DNA of 9,215 nt from a bacterium (GTDB lineage: Bacteria > Blakebacterota > Blakebacteria > Blakebacterales > Blakebacteraceae): assembly GCA_025774615.1 (NCBI GenBank), contig JALGVQ010000115.1:1-9215 (forward strand), read 5' to 3'. The notes beneath the pieces were generated by a model. The model worked only from the letters and a program-made list of their open reading frames with translations, was not told the DNA's origin and did no database searches. The translations under genes and the position numbers were made by a program. Shown here one piece after another: positions 6,666-9,215 of this stretch. Every line of letters starts with the position of its first letter. The stretch's first letter is position 1.

Positions 6666-7559
6666 TCAGATCAGGACATCCTCCATCCAGCCGATCTTGA
6701 TCAGTTCGATCTCATCGAGGTTCGCCACGCCGAGACCATGACTGGTATCCGCGATGCCGACATGCTTGGTCGATGTCCCGCCGCGCGGCGGACGATCGTA
6801 GAAGGCCTTACGCATCTCCTCCATCAGTTTCACACCGAGGGCGTCGACCGCTACCGGGTCGGTGCTCACGAACATCCCTTTGTATTGCCAGATGGCGTCG
6901 GGGGCATACCGGTGGGGGCCGATCGAATGGAAGAGGGGTGTCATCGCCACCAGGATGTTCAGGCGGCACTTCCCCTTGCACACCGGCAGGTTCCAGATAG
7001 CTCCCAGGTCGGCACACGAGTCATCGTGCCAGTCGGAGGGCCGGTCGAAGAGGATGAAATTCTTGATGCATCCACCGATACCCGACCAGTCGTGGGCCCT
7101 GAGCGGCCGCGCGTTAAGGAGCGCGGTTGCGTTCTGAAAGTTCGGGTCCTGCAGAACTCCCCGGTCGAGTGTTGAAATCTTCTCTTCAGGGATGCCGACC
7201 GCCATCGCCCGCTGCTCGAGCATCTCATTGAGTTCGGGTGGTGTGGGGAGGGGGGGGTAGACATTCGTCTTGATGCCCAGGGTATCGGTGGGTTTCAAAA
7301 GACCCTTCCAGCAGGCTGTCGGATCATCGTTCCCGAAGAGCGTTGTGACCGCGTCGTCGAGCATCTGCTCAAATATGGCACGATCGATGGTTCCCTCATC
7401 ATCGAGAACATCCTTGTGCCGGATGAGGACCACCTTTGAGTTCCGCCGGGGCTTCAGGAGACCATCCCTGACGGCGGACAATCCGAGGGTCATGCCCGCG
7501 ACGCCGAATGAGGTTTCCTTCACGAAGTCTCTGCGCGTACGGATTCTTTCATCACTCAT
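6666..7559 (-). CDS. Tat-exported DUF362-type protein of unknown function
   Basis: A 297-residue protein with a textbook twin-arginine motif (T8-R9-R10-D11-F12-V13-K14) and a following hydrophobic stretch (V-A-G-M-T-L-G-L-S-A), so it should leave the cytoplasm folded, probably with a cofactor. The body resembles the DUF362 family: L-G-I-K-T-N (about 94-99), G-G-C-I-K-N-F (162-168), and a late S-T-D-P-V-A-V-D-A (232-240). Five cysteines are present (C83, C164, C182, C194, C198), the last three close together. There is no ferredoxin-type C-x-x-C-x-x-C domain of the kind some DUF362 proteins carry. The start overlaps the stop of the upstream gene as ATGA and has AAGGAG (7567-7572) at good spacing, so the two genes are surely one operon. 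No function is known to me; metal or Fe-S binding is a guess from Tat export plus cysteines. Confidence 0.82.
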   Translation of the reverse strand: MSDERIRTRRDFVKETSFGVAGMTLGLSAVRDGLLKPRRNSKVVLIRHKDVLDDEGTIDRAIFEQMLDDAVTTLFGNDDPTACWKGLLKPTDTLGIKTNVYPPLPTPPELNEMLEQRAMAVGIPEEKISTLDRGVLQDPNFQNATALLNARPLRAHDWSGIGGCIKNFILFDRPSDWHDDSCADLGAIWNLPVCKGKCRLNILVAMTPLFHSIGPHRYAPDAIWQYKGMFVSTDPVAVDALGVKLMEEMRKAFYDRPPRGGTSTKHVGIADTSHGLGVANLDEIELIKIGWMEDVLI

Positions 7560-8503
7560 TGATCGACTCCTTCAATGCGGTCCTGTGTGGCAGCAAGAAG
7601 ATTACGGGCACTCTCCGCCGACTGCGCGTCGAACACCGAAATGATATACGGTCCCGCCAGAATGGCTGATGACCACTGTCCCTCTTCGATCTCCACAGCG
7701 CCATCCTCATCCGCCTCCGGCAGCCAGGTGTCATGGAAGGTCGTGAACACCTCACCAGCCCGCTCCGGATCCGGGTACCGGACAACCAGAAGGAACCGGT
7801 ACTCCTGGCCTGATTCGTAATTGGCGATGATTGCTTCGGTATTCGAATCGAGTCCGAGGATGTTGCTGTCGGAGATGAAATAGTAGCGATTCAGGTCGGT
7901 ATGCAGGTGGAAGTACTTGATCGTCTCCTCATGCAGGTCTTCAGGGGGGAGCAGGGAGAGGATGGCGGGAGGTTGCCCCTCATCGGGGATATTCGCCGCG
8001 ATGGCACGGGCAAGATCGAATACATCCCGCTTCGAATCCTCTGTCTCGGTGAGCGTGAATACACTGACGTAGTATCGGTCCTTCCAGAAGTTGATCTGAC
8101 CCGACCAGTATTGTGACCCCTGACCGATCCCGATGTCATCTCCCGACCGGCTGCGCGCGAAGATGCCGAATGCGTCGGCCGCATTTCCCATGTCGTACAG
8201 CTCGATGGTCAGCTGTTCGTCCTGCTTTTCCAGGTATCGGACGAACATCTCCTGGTATGCGAACGAGAGAAACACCTCTCCGGCGCCGTTCATGTAGTCG
8301 AAGATCGTCTGCTTATCGTACCGGGCGTCGGGGTAATCATCGACGGGAGCCCAGGTGCCGACGGTGCCCGGAATGAGTTTCGAGAGGTCCATTGCGCTCC
8401 TTCCGGTCTGACAGCCCGGCAGATTGGAGGTAACGCTGAGCACGATTATCACCAGCAGAGAGATCAGGATGGTGGGGGGAGGTCTGTACGGGTGTCGATC
8501 CAT
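7556..8503 (-). CDS. Probable lipoprotein, DUF6599-like
   Basis: A 315-residue protein with a basic N-terminus, a strong hydrophobic segment (about residues 11-26) and L28-P29-G30-C31, which resembles a lipobox; it is probably a lipoprotein, although proline at -2 is unusual. The mature part looks like the DUF6599 family, recognised from I-F-D-Y-M-N-G-A-G-E (about residue 67 on), E-L-Y-D-M-G-x-x-x-D-A-F-G-I-F, a W-K-D-R-Y-Y-V segment, and L-L-P-P-E-D-L with K-Y-F-H and L-N-R-Y-Y-F. The function is unknown. A GTG at 8530 would lengthen it by nine residues, but ATG8503 starts the signal directly; neither has a clear Shine-Dalgarno. It ends in an ATGA overlap with the DUF362 gene, so it is probably a partner. 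It is divergent from pyrR, with a shared 181-base spacer. Family assignment is from memory of the motifs. Confidence 0.75.
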   Translation of the reverse strand: MDRHPYRPPPTILISLLVIIVLSVTSNLPGCQTGRSAMDLSKLIPGTVGTWAPVDDYPDARYDKQTIFDYMNGAGEVFLSFAYQEMFVRYLEKQDEQLTIELYDMGNAADAFGIFARSRSGDDIGIGQGSQYWSGQINFWKDRYYVSVFTLTETEDSKRDVFDLARAIAANIPDEGQPPAILSLLPPEDLHEETIKYFHLHTDLNRYYFISDSNILGLDSNTEAIIANYESGQEYRFLLVVRYPDPERAGEVFTTFHDTWLPEADEDGAVEIEEGQWSSAILAGPYIISVFDAQSAESARNLLAATQDRIEGVDQ

Positions 8504-8510
8504 CCCATAA

Positions 8511-8540
8511 TTGTACAGGGTTCCAGCCACTCGATACTAT
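8511..8540 (+). promoter_or_regulatory. Candidate promoter for pyrR
   Basis: TTGTAC (8511-8516) and TACTAT (8535-8540) are 18 bases apart; each matches the consensus at four or five positions. Transcription would start near 8547 and give a leader of about 78 bases before the terminator hairpin. The -10 area is part of the near-palindrome GATACTATAC, whose complement gives TATAGT on the minus strand, so a divergent start for the lipoprotein gene is possible, though I see no good -35 for it. Confidence 0.45.
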
Positions 8541-8624
8541 ACGAGAATCCTTGACCGGACGGGGGTGGATGAATAGTGTGAGGGCTGATGCTGCCTATAT
8601 GTAAGGACATAACCTGAGCAATCG

Positions 8625-8655
8625 ACCTCCCGCCTTCGGGGCGTGGAGGTTTTTT
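8625..8655 (+). terminator. Intrinsic terminator in the pyrR leader (attenuator candidate)
   Basis: A-C-C-T-C-C-C-G-C-C (8625-8634) pairs with 8640-8650, with one bulged T (8644), around the loop TTCGG, and six T residues follow (8650-8655). It stands between the candidate promoter and pyrR, 29 bases before the ATG, so a transcript must read through it to reach pyrR. That is the layout of PyrR-controlled attenuation in Bacillus. A possible competing pairing is GGGGGT (8561-8566) with ACCTCC (8625-8630), six pairs including one G-U. The terminator itself is clear; the regulatory role is inference. Confidence 0.85.
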
Positions 8656-8684
8656 GTGCCCGGAAAGCCCTGGATTCCAACGCC

Positions 8685-9215
8685 ATGACAGCAAGTCCTT
8701 CAGAAAAGAGCCCTCAGACGCGAGCCATGATCATGGATGCCGCCCAACTCAGGGAGGCGCTTGAAAGGATCGCGCGCGAGATCATCGAAGATACCGGAGG
8801 AGCCGGAGATCTGGCCCTGATCGGTGTCAAGACGCGCGGCGTGCCGCTGGCAAAGCGGATCGCGGAATACATCTCGAACAATGAGCATTGCGACGTGCCT
8901 GTGGGGGTGCTCGATATCACCCTCTACCGTGACGATTTCCGCGCCCGGGAGAAGACCCCGGTGGTCGGGGTGAGTGATATTCCCTTCGATGTCGACGGAA
9001 GGACTCTCATCCTGGTCGATGATGTGCTCTTTACCGGCCGAACGGTCAGAGCAGCCCTCGACAGCCTGATGGACTACGGCCGGCCGCTGGTGATCCGACT
9101 CGCGGTACTGGTCGATCGGCAGCAGCGCGACCTGCCGATCAGGGCCGATTTCGTCGGCATGGAGACGCCTACCGAGAAAGGCATGGAGATCCTGGTCAGG
9201 CTGAACGAGGTGGAT
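8685..9215 (+). CDS. pyrR: PyrR, pyrimidine operon regulator/uracil phosphoribosyltransferase, 3' partial
   Basis: PyrR senses UMP, regulates pyrimidine genes in many bacteria, and can convert uracil and PRPP to UMP. The 177 residues visible include the I-G-V-K-T-R-G-V-P-L-A segment (about 46-56), D-I-T-L-Y-R-D-D-F (about 77-85), the PRPP loop L-I-L-V-D-D-V-L-F-T-G-R-T (about 108-120), and V-L-V-D-R-Q-Q-R-D-L-P-I-R-A-D-F-V-G. The frame has no stop before the window end, and comparison with the roughly 180-residue B. subtilis protein suggests only about ten residues are missing. ATG8685 adds about 14 residues before the usual start region; ATG8727 and ATG8733 are alternatives closer to the family length, and none has a strong Shine-Dalgarno. 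Compared with B. subtilis, RNA-contact residues T18, H22 and K152 are replaced by E, R and M, while R141 is kept. Pyrimidine genes such as pyrB may follow outside the window. Confidence 0.93.
   Translation, partial: MTASPSEKSPQTRAMIMDAAQLREALERIAREIIEDTGGAGDLALIGVKTRGVPLAKRIAEYISNNEHCDVPVGVLDITLYRDDFRAREKTPVVGVSDIPFDVDGRTLILVDDVLFTGRTVRAALDSLMDYGRPLVIRLAVLVDRQQRDLPIRADFVGMETPTEKGMEILVRLNEVD

Noticed and set aside
5898-7175. Plus-strand open frames of about 170-190 residues opposite the M55 and DUF362 genes.
   Set aside because: They are shadows of well-supported minus-strand genes; the translations are low in hydrophobic pattern and match no family I know.
8598-8611. TATGT-aagg-ACATA hairpin in the pyrR leader as a regulator-binding operator.
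   Set aside because: Only five base pairs and no match to a known operator or to the PyrR loop consensus; too weak to list as a feature.
1-9215. CRISPR arrays, tRNAs, insertion sequences, phage genes or attachment sites.
   Set aside because: I saw no regularly spaced repeats, transposase or integrase motifs, or cloverleaf-like segments; gene style is uniform across the window.

Overview
The window is a GC-rich piece of chromosome from a Gram-negative (diderm) bacterium. The outer membrane is implied by an LptD-type LPS assembly porin, a probable lipoprotein, a Tat-exported protein and a Sec-exported peptidase. The LptD is the short-motif kind seen outside Proteobacteria, and the PyrR-type regulator and DUF6599/DUF362 pair are not enteric-like. 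I lean towards an FCB-type or related candidate phylum (for example Krumholzibacteriota, Eisenbacteria or Zixibacteria), with low confidence. I see no phage, insertion sequence, CRISPR, tRNA or rRNA.

Plus strand, 1-4191: a tightly packed operon. It holds a YigZ/IMPACT-family protein (its 5' end lies outside the window), a ROK-family sugar kinase that starts inside the stop codon of the first gene, and lptD, which overlaps or nearly touches the kinase stop. Plus strand, 4216-4651: a self-contained HU gene with a good sigma70-like promoter, a strong Shine-Dalgarno and a UUCG-loop intrinsic terminator. Immediately after this terminator comes a DMT/EamA transporter (4693-5583), whose candidate promoter sits so close to the ATG that its mRNA may be leaderless.

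Minus strand, 8503 down to 5652: three exported proteins in a row. They are a probable lipoprotein of the DUF6599 type, a Tat-signal DUF362-type protein that overlaps it by ATGA, and, after 117 bases, a Sec-exported M55 D-aminopeptidase with every expected metal ligand. This cell-envelope module of mostly unknown function is the least understood part of the window. It converges on the transporter gene across a short spacer with two hairpins.

Plus strand, 8511-9215: divergent from the module lies pyrR, cut by the window end just before its C-terminus. It is preceded by a candidate promoter and a strong intrinsic terminator, laid out like a transcription attenuator. However, several residues that PyrR uses to bind RNA in Bacillus are replaced, so the mode of control is an open question.
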